Shown here piece after piece: positions 1 through 7,875 of a DNA stretch of 14,534 nucleotides. Within the stretch, counting starts at the first letter, position 1. Each line of letters begins with the position of its first letter. The stretch comes from Candidatus Omnitrophota bacterium. GTDB taxonomy: Bacteria; Omnitrophota; Gorgyraeia; Aquiviventales; Aquiviventaceae. A model generated the notes under the pieces. That model did not search any database, was not told where the DNA came from, and saw only the letters and a program-made list of their open reading frames with translations. A program made the translations under genes and the position numbers. The stretch is from contig JACQHS010000085.1 in assembly GCA_016198915.1 (NCBI GenBank), positions 1-14,534 on the forward strand, given 5' to 3'.

Positions 1-507
1 ACGATGGGCGACCGCATCGTCGTCATGAACACAGGCGTCATCCAGCAGGTGGCGGACCCGCTCACCATCTACGAGCACCCGGTGAACCGGTTCGTGGCGA
101 GCTTCATCGGCTCGCCGCCCATGAATTTTCTCAAGGGGACGCTGGTCAATGTCGGCGACGCGCTCTACTTTAATGAGGGAGCCTTCCGCCTGCGCGTGGT
201 GGATGAGATGGCCGCTCGGCTGTCGGCCTACCAGGGCAAGCCGGTGACGTTTGGCATCCGGCCGGAGGATCTCTACGACAAACTCTTCATCACGGATGCG
301 CCGGGCGACAGTGTCGTGACCTCGGCGGTCGAAGTGGTCGAGCCGTTGGGGGCCGAGGTGTACCTCCACCTCAAGGTGGGCCAGCATGCGATCGTCGCCC
401 GCGTGGGGCCGCACGACCGGCCGGAGGTCAACCAGGATATTGATCTCGTGTTCGATATGGGCAAGGCGCACTTCTTCGATCCGGACACGGAGGAGGCGAT
501 CGTCTAG
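1..507 (+). CDS. Sugar ABC transporter ATP-binding protein, MalK/UgpC type (C-terminal part)
   Basis: The frame is open from base 1, so the gene starts upstream and only about 168 C-terminal residues are seen. The visible part opens with T-MGDRIVVMNTGVIQQ, the segment that follows the H-loop in MalK/UgpC-family importer ATPases. It continues with DPLTIYEHPVNRFVASFIGS, the usual link into the C-terminal regulatory TOBE/OB domain, and FGIRPEDLYD is also typical of that domain. Walker A, Walker B and the ABC signature lie outside the window. The family energises uptake of sugars or glycerol-3-phosphate from the cytoplasmic face of the inner membrane. The substrate cannot be read from this piece. 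The stop is 5 nt before the first diguanylate cyclase gene. The sugar kinase and transaldolase downstream fit a carbohydrate-uptake role, but that is inference. Confidence 0.9.
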   Translation, partial: TMGDRIVVMNTGVIQQVADPLTIYEHPVNRFVASFIGSPPMNFLKGTLVNVGDALYFNEGAFRLRVVDEMAARLSAYQGKPVTFGIRPEDLYDKLFITDAPGDSVVTSAVEVVEPLGAEVYLHLKVGQHAIVARVGPHDRPEVNQDIDLVFDMGKAHFFDPDTEEAIV

Positions 508-512
508 TCGGC

Positions 513-1985
513 ATGATGGAAGCGGCCGCGGACAGCAAATCGCTCACCACCATCCGATGGAGCGTCGCCCTGGCGCTGCTCGTGGTGTGCGCCTCCCTGG
601 TGGCGGTGATCACCTCCGGCCGCCCCGGCCCGCCAGGAGCCATCGCCGGGGCGGGCGCGCCGGCGCAAGCCAGCTCGGCGCACCCGCTGGCGCTGATCGT
701 GATCGCGCTGGCCGCCTATGCCTGGGTGTTGTATCCTCCGACGGGCGGCGTCATGGTCAGCGCCGCCGTGTTCTTCTGCCTCATCTGGGCCTGGGGGGTG
801 CTGCAGACGGTGAGCTTGAGCGTGGATCTGGCGGCGTTTGCGGTGCTGCTGGGCGTGGTCGCCTCTGCGCAGCGGCACCGGTTTCGACGCCTCCATCGCC
901 TGCGCCAGGTGTTGGAAGACCTCCAAGAGGAAGGCAGCGTGAAGGAACAGGCCGCCGCTCATGCGTGGCAGTCGAATACGGGCTTGCAGAAGAAGCACGC
1001 CCGGTACGCACAGCTGCAGGCGGTCGCCGAGCAGCTCAGCAATATGACCGATCGGACTCCCATCGCGAATCTCGCCGTCGAACGGGCGTTTTCTCTCATC
1101 GGGAAATCCGACGTGTGCCTCTTATTCCTTGTGGACCGGCAGCGGCAGGAGCTCTCGCTGTTTGCGTCGAAGAAGCGGGACGACCTCACGAGCGTCCGGG
1201 CCAAGCACGGGGATCAGTTCGACCGCTATGTCCTGCGGACCCAGCGGCCGCTGCTCGTCAACGATGTCCGGCGCGATTTCCGCTTCACCGTCAGCCTCTC
1301 TCCCGAACGGCCCATCGCGTCGGTGGTCGCCTGTCCGCTGCTCCTGGCCCAGCGCGCGGAGGGTGTGCTCCACATGGACAGCGCCCAGGCGGGCGCGTAT
1401 TCTCAGGATGATCTGCGGTTTCTGGACATTCTGCTGGATTTGATCTCCGCCGCCATGACGAACGCCGAGCTGTTCCAGCAGACGCAGCACCTGGCGATGA
1501 CCGACGGGTTGACCGGGCTGATGCTGCGCCGGCCGTTCCATGAGCAGCTGACGCGCGAGCTGACCCGTGCGTCGCGCAGCAAGGATGCGGTGTCCGTCGT
1601 CATGCTGGACGTGGACAAATTCAAAGACTACAACGACGCCTTCGGCCACACCGCAGGGGATCTGATCCTGAAGTCCGTCGCGGAGGTCCTGCGCACCGCC
1701 ACACCGGCGGGGGGGGCTCATGCGCGCTACGGCGGAGAAGAGTTCGCGGTGCTCCTGCCGAGGACGAAGCGCCATGAAGCCGGCGATATCGCCGAAGCGA
1801 TCCGGCGGACGGTCGAGGTGCAGGTCCACCGCAGCGGCCGCGGTGTTGCGGTGCCGGTGACCGTGTCGCTGGGGGTCGCGTCGTTTCCTGATGATGCCAA
1901 GGAAGAGACGGAGCTCATCCGCATCGCCGATCAACGTCTGTATCAAGCGAAACATGCCGGGAGAAACCTCGTTGTCGCTGCTTAA
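513..1985 (+). CDS. Membrane-anchored GAF-GGDEF diguanylate cyclase, no I-site
   Basis: This 490-residue protein should make cyclic di-GMP from two GTP. About four hydrophobic segments lie near residues 15-35, 57-75, 79-100 and 104-118. A charged helical linker (about 120-180) and a GAF-like sensor region (about 180-320) follow. The GGDEF domain runs from about 328 and ends with the family's usual tail, DQRLYQAKHAGRN. The DGLTG motif is at 331-335, the metal/GTP-binding DVDKFKDYND at 366-375 and the active site GGEEF at 407-411. The feedback-inhibition RxxD expected five residues before GGEEF is replaced by PAGG, so product inhibition through that site looks lost. Two ATG codons are in tandem (513, 516) with no clear Shine-Dalgarno, so the exact start is uncertain by one residue. 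It is followed after 24 nt by a second cyclase of similar layout, which suggests an old tandem duplication. The sensed signal is unknown. Confidence 0.9.
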   Translation: MMEAAADSKSLTTIRWSVALALLVVCASLVAVITSGRPGPPGAIAGAGAPAQASSAHPLALIVIALAAYAWVLYPPTGGVMVSAAVFFCLIWAWGVLQTVSLSVDLAAFAVLLGVVASAQRHRFRRLHRLRQVLEDLQEEGSVKEQAAAHAWQSNTGLQKKHARYAQLQAVAEQLSNMTDRTPIANLAVERAFSLIGKSDVCLLFLVDRQRQELSLFASKKRDDLTSVRAKHGDQFDRYVLRTQRPLLVNDVRRDFRFTVSLSPERPIASVVACPLLLAQRAEGVLHMDSAQAGAYSQDDLRFLDILLDLISAAMTNAELFQQTQHLAMTDGLTGLMLRRPFHEQLTRELTRASRSKDAVSVVMLDVDKFKDYNDAFGHTAGDLILKSVAEVLRTATPAGGAHARYGGEEFAVLLPRTKRHEAGDIAEAIRRTVEVQVHRSGRGVAVPVTVSLGVASFPDDAKEETELIRIADQRLYQAKHAGRNLVVAA

Positions 1986-2009
1986 CTCAGCCCGTCTGCG
2001 ACCCTCACC

Positions 2010-3320
2010 ATGATTCTCGTCATGCTTTTCTGGGTTCTCGCCATGGTCTCCGGCCTCTGCTGGGCCCGCTGGTGGACCGGCATGTTCACGGCGGCCACCC
2101 TGCTGGTCTTCCTCTGGACGCAGGCGGGCACGCTGGGCGACTGGGCCGGCTGGATGCAGCTGGCGGCGTTCGGGATCACTCCATGGCTGCTTGCCGCCCA
2201 ACAGGCGCGCGATGAGCGGCGATTGAAGATCCTGCATGCCGAGGAGGCGGAAGCGATGACGCGCCTGTCCGAGACGGCGCGCTCCCTGATGACGCTCCAG
2301 ACGTCCACTCAGCAGTTGGAGAAAGAGATCGGGAAGATCACCGATCTCTACCATGTGACGAAGGACACGGGACGCGCCCTGCGGTTGCCGGACCTGTTCT
2401 CCGCATCGCTGGAGATGGCCCCGAAGCTGCTCAATGCGAGCGGCCTGCGCCTCATCGACCTGTCTCACGAGGAGCCCCATGTGCTGCGGGCCAGCCGGAC
2501 CAATGACGGGCGGATGATCTCATCGCCCAATGGGGGCGCCGCCGGGCACATCCTGGACATGGAGCGGGCGATTATTACGCGCGCGGTGACATCCGGTGCG
2601 GCCACCTGCGCGGGTCCGCAGGAGCTGTCCTGTGAGCTCCCGGCAGGCGTGTCGCGCGTCGCGTGGTCGCCGCTGTGGCGCGAGCAGAAACCCATCGGGG
2701 TGCTGGTGGCCGATGAGCTGCCGGCAGAGCAGCTGTCGACGCTCTCCATCGTGGCCAATCAATTGTCGCTGCAGCTCTCCCGCATTCATCTCTACCAAGC
2801 GGTCGAGTCGTTGGCGGTGACGGATGCGCTGACGGGCCTGTCCGTCCGCGGCTACTTCATGGATCGGGCGAGAGAAGAGCTCGCGCGCTCCAAGCGCCAT
2901 ACACTCTCCTGCACCCTGCTGATGACGGATTTGGATCACTTCAAGGAGAAGAACGACACCTTCGGGCATCTGGTGGGCGATGTCGTGCTCAAAGACGTCG
3001 CCGAGTTGCTGAAGCGCAACCTGCGCGAAGTGGACTTGATCGCGCGCTACGGCGGCGAGGAGTTCATCCTGCTGCTCATTGAAACGGACGCGGAGCAGGC
3101 GATGCCGGTCGCCCAGCGGCTCAAACAGCTGGTGGAGGTCCACCCGATCCGGGCCTATGACGAGCTCCTGACCCAGACGATCAGCATCGGCCTGGCGGCG
3201 TATCCCCACGATGCCCAGACGCTCGAGACGCTCATCGAGCGGGCCGACCAGGCCCTCTATGCGGCGAAGCGCGCTGGCCGCAATCGTGTCGTCGCTGCGT
3301 CGGCTTCGCCGACGCTATAG
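2010..3320 (+). CDS. Membrane-anchored GAF-GGDEF diguanylate cyclase with intact I-site
   Basis: This 436-residue protein is a second c-di-GMP synthase. Two hydrophobic segments (about 1-36 and 46-63) are followed by a coiled-coil-like charged stretch (65-115). A divergent GAF-like region spans about 118-262 and a C-terminal GGDEF domain starts near 268. Visible motifs are TDALTG (271-276), TDLDHFKEKND (306-316) and GGEEF (348-352). REVD at 339-342, five residues upstream of GGEEF, matches the RxxD inhibitory site that binds c-di-GMP, so this enzyme is probably feedback-inhibited, unlike its neighbour. The last codons (ASASPT) are encoded by a perfect hairpin. No good ribosome-binding site precedes the ATG; reinitiation after the upstream gene is possible. 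Its place next to polysaccharide genes suggests c-di-GMP control of envelope synthesis, which is inference. Confidence 0.9.
   Translation: MILVMLFWVLAMVSGLCWARWWTGMFTAATLLVFLWTQAGTLGDWAGWMQLAAFGITPWLLAAQQARDERRLKILHAEEAEAMTRLSETARSLMTLQTSTQQLEKEIGKITDLYHVTKDTGRALRLPDLFSASLEMAPKLLNASGLRLIDLSHEEPHVLRASRTNDGRMISSPNGGAAGHILDMERAIITRAVTSGAATCAGPQELSCELPAGVSRVAWSPLWREQKPIGVLVADELPAEQLSTLSIVANQLSLQLSRIHLYQAVESLAVTDALTGLSVRGYFMDRAREELARSKRHTLSCTLLMTDLDHFKEKNDTFGHLVGDVVLKDVAELLKRNLREVDLIARYGGEEFILLLIETDAEQAMPVAQRLKQLVEVHPIRAYDELLTQTISIGLAAYPHDAQTLETLIERADQALYAAKRAGRNRVVAASASPTL
3297..3315 (+). other. Perfect 8-bp stem-loop at the end of the second cyclase gene
   Basis: GCGTCGGC (3297-3304) and GCCGACGC (3308-3315) are exact reverse complements around a TTC loop. 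It lies within the last codons and just before the TAG at 3318-3320, 11 nt before the sugar-kinase start. No T-run follows, so it is not a canonical intrinsic terminator. It could pause transcription, protect an mRNA end, or simply reflect GC-rich codons. Confidence 0.4.
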
Positions 3321-3326
3321 CTAACG

Positions 3327-4259
3327 ATGAAGCAGCGGATGTGGGCGGTGGGCGTGGACTTCGGGGGAACCAATATTAAGTGCGGATTAGTGGATCGCCG
3401 TGGGCGCGTGGTGACGTCGCTCGTGCTGTCCACGGCGCGGTTCGGGCGTCCGACAACGTTCGTGGTGGGGATCCATCGAGCCGTTGAACAGCTTGCGGCC
3501 TCGGCCAGGCTTTCATCCGCTCGCTTGGCCGGCATCGGCATCGGCGTTCCCGGTCTTGTGGATGCCCAGCGGGGTGTCGTCCATATGCTCACCAATGTCC
3601 GTGGGTGGTGCGACGTGCCGCTGGCTGGCCGCCTGCGCGCGCGGCTGCACGTCCCGGTCTTCATCGACAATGATGCCAATCTTGTCACGCTGGGCGAGTG
3701 GCGCTGGGGTGCTGGGCGCGGGGCGAAATCGCTCGTCTGTTTGACGCTTGGAACCGGGGTCGGCGGCGGGCTCGTCTTTCACGGAGCGCTGTATCGAGGA
3801 GCCTCAGGCGCTGCCGGCGAAATCGGGCACACGGTCCTTGATCCTGACGGGCCCCGCTGCGGGTGCGGCGCGAGAGGCTGTCTTGAAGCCCACGTCGGCA
3901 CGGCGGCGATCGTCCGGATGGCCCGACAGGCCGGGGTGGCTCATCGCGGGCGGCTCACGCCCGAATGGCTCGCCTGGATGGCACGCCGCGGGGATAGGAG
4001 GGCCCGCGCCGTGTGGCATCAGGTCGGGCGTCTGCTGGGCCGCGGGCTGGCCGGCATTGTCAATCTCCTCAATCCGGACCGCGTGGTCATCGGCGGGGGC
4101 GTGGCCAATGCCTGGGCGCTCTTCGCCCCCTCGCTGCGGCGGGCGATTCGCGCTGACGCGATGGAAATCCCGGGGCGGACGGTGCGAGTCGTCCGCGCGC
4201 AGCTGGGTGATCAGGCTGGCGTAATCGGTGCTGCCGTGCTAGTGTGGGAGGAGCGATGA
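3327..4259 (+). CDS. ROK-family sugar kinase (glucokinase-like)
   Basis: This 310-residue protein should phosphorylate a hexose with ATP in the cytoplasm. DFGGTNIK (11-18) is the N-terminal phosphate-binding motif. IDNDAN (113-118) carries the presumed catalytic base D116. LGTGVGGG (141-148) is the second phosphate loop. The ROK signature with its zinc site is complete: GEIGH (H168) and [10 protein letters not shown] (C178, C180, C185). Length matches the family. The substrate (glucose, N-acetylhexosamine, fructose or other) cannot be told from motifs. The annotated ATG at 3327 has no clear Shine-Dalgarno, and the ATG at 3339 ([10 protein letters not shown]) is a reasonable alternative. Its stop overlaps the start of the transaldolase gene by four bases (ATGA), so the two are very likely translationally coupled. 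Confidence 0.9.
   Translation: MKQRMWAVGVDFGGTNIKCGLVDRRGRVVTSLVLSTARFGRPTTFVVGIHRAVEQLAASARLSSARLAGIGIGVPGLVDAQRGVVHMLTNVRGWCDVPLAGRLRARLHVPVFIDNDANLVTLGEWRWGAGRGAKSLVCLTLGTGVGGGLVFHGALYRGASGAAGEIGHTVLDPDGPRCGCGARGCLEAHVGTAAIVRMARQAGVAHRGRLTPEWLAWMARRGDRRARAVWHQVGRLLGRGLAGIVNLLNPDRVVIGGGVANAWALFAPSLRRAIRADAMEIPGRTVRVVRAQLGDQAGVIGAAVLVWEER
4246..4253 (+). promoter_or_regulatory. Ribosome-binding site deciding the transaldolase start
   Basis: GGGAGGAG lies just upstream of the ATG at 4256 and decides that start. The in-frame GTG at 4244 sits at the edge of this site and would add only four non-conserved residues. Confidence 0.7.
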
Positions 4260-4972
4260 AACTCTTTCTGGATTCGGCGAACCTGACAGAGATCCGGGAA
4301 GCGATGAGCTGGGGAGCGATTGACGGCGTCACGACGAACCCCAGCCTCGTGGCCAAAGAGCACCGCGATTTTTTTCCGCTGCTCAAGGAGATCTGCGACG
4401 TGGTCAACGGTCCGGTCAGCATGGAGACGACCTGCCGCGATTGCTCCGGCATGGTGGAGGAAGGGCGGGTGTTCTCGAAGCTCCATCCGCACATCGTTGT
4501 GAAGTGTCCGTTGACGAAGGACGGCTTGAAGGCCACGCGCCAGCTGAGCGCGGAGCGCATCCGGGTGAACGTCACGCTGTGTTTTTCTCCCAGCCAGGCG
4601 CTGCTGGCCGCCAAAGCCGGTGCCTACTTCGTCTCCCCCTTCGTCGGCCGCCTCGATGATGTCAGCAGCGATGGGATGGGCGTCATCCGCAACATCAAGA
4701 CGATCTATGCGAACTACGGATTCAAGACGCAGATCCTCGTGGCGAGTGTCAGGCATCCGCTCCATGTGGTGGAGGCCGCACGGATCGGTGCGGATATTGC
4801 AACCATGCCGTTTACCGTTCTTGAGGCGCTCGTCAAGCATCCGCTGACGGATGCCGGCTTGGATCGGTTTCTCAAGGACTGGGAGCAGTTGCCTCCTGAA
4901 GCCAAGCAGTGGAAGAGCACCGCGTCCAAACCGCCGAACCCCGTGTCGGTGTCTGCCACCTCAACAGGCTGA
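4256..4972 (+). CDS. Transaldolase, TalC/fructose-6-phosphate aldolase type
   Basis: This 238-residue single-domain class I aldolase opens with [20 protein letters not shown] and DGVTTNPSL, hallmarks of the small TalC/Fsa subfamily. The Schiff-base lysine is K83 in VVKCPLT, where the family usually has [15 protein letters not shown] and VASVRHP match the later conserved strands of the TIM barrel. It should move dihydroxyacetone units between sugar phosphates in the pentose phosphate pathway, or cleave fructose 6-phosphate; sequence alone does not separate the two. The last 20 or so residues (from about 219, Pro/Ser/Lys-rich) extend beyond the typical 214-220 length and look disordered. The gene overlaps the ROK kinase gene by 4 nt and is followed after 7 nt by lptD, so sugar metabolism and LPS export appear to share one transcript. 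Confidence 0.9.
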   Translation: MKLFLDSANLTEIREAMSWGAIDGVTTNPSLVAKEHRDFFPLLKEICDVVNGPVSMETTCRDCSGMVEEGRVFSKLHPHIVVKCPLTKDGLKATRQLSAERIRVNVTLCFSPSQALLAAKAGAYFVSPFVGRLDDVSSDGMGVIRNIKTIYANYGFKTQILVASVRHPLHVVEAARIGADIATMPFTVLEALVKHPLTDAGLDRFLKDWEQLPPEAKQWKSTASKPPNPVSVSATSTG

Positions 4973-4979
4973 TCGCTCC

Positions 4980-7859
4980 GTGATTCGCGTTGCGAAGATC
5001 GTGTGCCTTGCCTCGTGTGCGCTGCTCATCAGCACTCCGGCTTGGGCTGACGACCGTCAGTGGGATGACGTGAAAGCCTCCCTGAAGCGCGGCGCCTATC
5101 GCGAGGCGCTGCAGTCGCTCGATATCCTCCTGTCCGTGTCCCCGAGCGACGCCCGCGCCCAGCTCTACCGCACCCTGTGCGAACGGCGGCTGGCTTCGCC
5201 GCAGCGGTTCGCCGCCATCACGCCGGCTCAACTGGGCGCGCTCAAACAACAATTGCGCGCGGAAGAGCGGAGCCAACAGCGCGCAAGCGCCCAGCAGGGG
5301 GTGTTGGATCGCCGGTTGCAGCAGGAGCAGGCTCGTTGGGATCGCGAGCTGGAAACGCTCCATCGCCGGGCTGAGCGGGACAGGAAGCTGGCAGCGCAGC
5401 GTGAGCAGGCCCAGGCGCTGGAGCGTGCCCGTGCCGAGCGGGCGGCAACCCGGCAGCGAGCGCAGGAGCTTGCGGTCGCTCAACAGGAACTCATTTCGAC
5501 CGAACGTCCTGTTGTTAGTCCTGCAGCACAGGAGCCCTCCAGCCCGCCGACACTCCGCCCCTCAGTGGAACTGGCTCCGGTGATTGTCCCCACGGCGCCG
5601 TCGGCGCCTGCCGACGAGGCGCTCGTGACGCCGTCCGAGGAACGCCGTCCGCCGCCCGCCGGCGCTGTGCAAATCAACGCGCGCCGGATGAGCATGTCGC
5701 CTGACCGAAAGATCGCCATCGCGGAAGGAGACGTGGAAGTCATCTTCGAAAACGCGGTGCTGACCGCGGACCACATGACGCTGTTTACCGACACGAACGA
5801 CGTCTATGCAGAGGGCCGGGTCCGATTGGAAGATGGGGCTCAGGTGTCCCGCGGCGAAATGGTCCACTACAACTTTAAGACCAAGAAGGGCCGCTTTCTC
5901 CAGGGGACGGTCGCGACCCCGCCGTGGTACCAGCACGGCCGCTCGGTTGAGCATATCGCGGAGGGCGTGTATGCCGTGACGCCCGGGTACCTCACCTCCT
6001 GCGATCATGAGCCGCCGCACTTTCGGTTCTTCGGCCGCCGCGCGACGGTGTTCGCCGAGGATAAGCTCGCCCGCGCGCGCAACGTGGCCCTGTTTGTTGA
6101 GCAAATGCCCTTCCTCTATCTGCCTTGGCTGTCCGTCGCGGATCGGCAATCGCCCTTCTTCTTGCTCCCCGGCAAGCACAAGCAGTGGGGCCAGTTTGCG
6201 CTGTCGGGGTACCGCTATGAATTGCCCGGCGGCGACATTCAACAGAAGGGTTCCTTGAAATTGGACTGGCGGCGGAATTTCCGGTGGGGCTTCGGGGTTG
6301 ATCACCAGCTCGAGTCGCCCCAGGTGGGCAAAGGGCTGCTGAAACTCTACTACCAGCCGCACATGAACGGCGCCCGCAAGGTCGAGGAGCTGCCCAAGGG
6401 GGCGAAGTTCGACCGCTACCGGGTCCTCTGGCGGCATCAATTCAATCCGCTGCCCGACACGTCGGTCATCACCGATTTCCAGAAATACAGCGACGTGGAT
6501 TTCAGGAAGGAGCTGCTGTTTCGGGATGAGTTCGAAAAGGAGGATACGGTCCAGAATTTCGTGTCCGCCGTTACGAACACGCCGTATTACTCCCTCAGCG
6601 CGGTCATGAGGAAGCGGATGAACCGGTTCCAATCAGTGGATGATGCGCTGCCCCAGGTGACGTTTGATGTCAGAGACCAGCGCATCGGCGACACCCAGCT
6701 GTTTTCCCAGAGCAAGCTCGACTTCGCGAATTTCCAATCGAAGACCGCCCACTCCGACAGCGATACCGCTGCCTTGCGGCTCGACTGGTTCCAGCAGCTC
6801 AGTTACGCCCTCGGGTGGTTTCGGCCTGTCCTTGTGACCCCCAAGGCCGCGATCCGCCAGTCCTATTACGATCGGGGCAAGGTGGGAACCGAGCGGGACG
6901 TGTTTGCGGGACAATTCTCCATGGGAGCGGACGCCAGCCTCAAACTCTTTCGGGTGTTCCCCATCACCACCAACGTCCTCGGGCTGGATCTGCATTGGCT
7001 GCGTCACGTCCTCACCCCCACCGTCGGGTACAGCTATATTCACCAGCCGACGGTGCCGAATGACGTCTTGAACTTCGCGGCCGCCAGCAGCACGACGAAT
7101 CAGCTGTCGTTCGGGCTTGAGAACAAACTGCAGACCAAACGTCCTGGGGCGGCCGGGGAGCTGTCCAGCGTCGACTTGGCGCGGACGTTGGTGTCGATCC
7201 CTTACACCTTCCACGGCAACGGCAATAAACAGGGGGGGCGCGTGGGCGACTGGGCGTTCGATCTCGAGTTCTACCCGTGGCCGTGGATGCGGCTGGAATC
7301 AGACTGGAAATACCCCAGCCATTTTGTCAAAGGGTCGAGGGATTCGCGGGTGACCGCCTGGAATCTGGATCTCGTCATGGTGGGTGGGCGCGGCGGCGCC
7401 AGGGCCCAAGACGCCCCCGATATCCAAGCCCCGGGCATGAAAACCTTTGAAGCCGGACCGCGCGCCGGCTTGACGGCGCTGCTGATGCCGCAGGGCCAGT
7501 GGTACCTCGGTCTCGGCCACCGGTTTTCCCACAACGATAAGACGGAGGATGTCGTGCAGTACGATTGGCGGCTCAGCCAGAAGTGGGAGATCGGCACGTT
7601 CCACCGCTTCACGTGGAAGGAGGTGGCGGGGACCGCCAAACGGTTCCATAATCTTCGCGAGTACCAGTACGTGCTCCGGCGGGACCTCCACGACTGGATC
7701 GGCGAGCTGACCTACCGCGTGGACCGGGAGTTCGGCGAGGAGCTCTGGTTCACGATGACGCTCAAGGCCTATCCGGAAATCCCGATTGAGATGGAAACGT
7801 CCTACCATCAACCGAAACTCGGCTCCCAAAGCAGTCCCTTTTCCCCCGTTCCGCGATAG
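4980..7859 (+). CDS. lptD: LPS-assembly outer-membrane protein LptD with N-terminal coiled-coil extension
   Basis: I take the GTG at 4980 as start because it is 7 nt after the previous stop and gives a clean signal peptide with AWA|DD cleavage after residue 23; the open frame upstream lies inside the transaldolase gene. The 959-residue product inserts LPS into the outer leaflet of the outer membrane. Order: TPR-like helices (about 27-70), a Gln/Arg/Glu-rich coiled coil (about 84-170), a Pro-rich linker (174-228), an OstA/LptA-type jelly roll (about 229-385, with DVYAEGRVRLEDGAQVSRGE and LTSCDHEPPHFRF), then the C-terminal beta-barrel rich in aromatic strands. E. coli LptD is 784 residues and lacks the helical extension. 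After signal cleavage only C67 and C341 remain, so the C-terminal cysteine pair used in the E. coli disulfides is absent. LptE and the other Lpt genes are not in the window. Confidence 0.88.
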   Translation: MIRVAKIVCLASCALLISTPAWADDRQWDDVKASLKRGAYREALQSLDILLSVSPSDARAQLYRTLCERRLASPQRFAAITPAQLGALKQQLRAEERSQQRASAQQGVLDRRLQQEQARWDRELETLHRRAERDRKLAAQREQAQALERARAERAATRQRAQELAVAQQELISTERPVVSPAAQEPSSPPTLRPSVELAPVIVPTAPSAPADEALVTPSEERRPPPAGAVQINARRMSMSPDRKIAIAEGDVEVIFENAVLTADHMTLFTDTNDVYAEGRVRLEDGAQVSRGEMVHYNFKTKKGRFLQGTVATPPWYQHGRSVEHIAEGVYAVTPGYLTSCDHEPPHFRFFGRRATVFAEDKLARARNVALFVEQMPFLYLPWLSVADRQSPFFLLPGKHKQWGQFALSGYRYELPGGDIQQKGSLKLDWRRNFRWGFGVDHQLESPQVGKGLLKLYYQPHMNGARKVEELPKGAKFDRYRVLWRHQFNPLPDTSVITDFQKYSDVDFRKELLFRDEFEKEDTVQNFVSAVTNTPYYSLSAVMRKRMNRFQSVDDALPQVTFDVRDQRIGDTQLFSQSKLDFANFQSKTAHSDSDTAALRLDWFQQLSYALGWFRPVLVTPKAAIRQSYYDRGKVGTERDVFAGQFSMGADASLKLFRVFPITTNVLGLDLHWLRHVLTPTVGYSYIHQPTVPNDVLNFAAASSTTNQLSFGLENKLQTKRPGAAGELSSVDLARTLVSIPYTFHGNGNKQGGRVGDWAFDLEFYPWPWMRLESDWKYPSHFVKGSRDSRVTAWNLDLVMVGGRGGARAQDAPDIQAPGMKTFEAGPRAGLTALLMPQGQWYLGLGHRFSHNDKTEDVVQYDWRLSQKWEIGTFHRFTWKEVAGTAKRFHNLREYQYVLRRDLHDWIGELTYRVDREFGEELWFTMTLKAYPEIPIEMETSYHQPKLGSQSSPFSPVPR

Positions 7860-7865
7860 GAAGGA
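7858..7865 (+). promoter_or_regulatory. Ribosome-binding site deciding the ugd start
   Basis: AGGAAGGA lies 10 nt before the ATG at 7876 and overlaps the lptD stop (7857-7859). It supports 7876 as the start rather than the earlier in-frame ATG at 7786 inside lptD. The protein then begins MDLCVIGAGHVGL, the normal N-terminus of this enzyme family. Confidence 0.65.
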
Positions 7866-7875
7866 CACGCGACCT

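Noticed and set aside
386..1411. 341-residue + strand open frame in another phase over the ABC ATPase end and the first cyclase.
   Set aside because: The composition is Arg/Gly/Ala-rich without motifs, and the overlapping frames carry clear families.
1122..2480. 452-residue open frame on the minus strand across both cyclase genes.
   Set aside because: It spans the junction of two well-supported + strand genes, shows no family motif, is rich in Arg, Gln and Gly as expected for antisense of GC-rich coding DNA, and has no ribosome-binding site.
4851..4979. In-frame extension of lptD upstream of the GTG at 4980.
   Set aside because: It lies within the transaldolase gene and would bury the signal peptide behind 43 residues.
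5590..5640. Small GC-rich inverted repeats (GGCGCC and GTCGGC/GCCGAC) in the lptD linker.
   Set aside because: They are 6-bp stems expected by chance in Ala/Pro-rich GC-rich coding DNA and have no position near a gene boundary.
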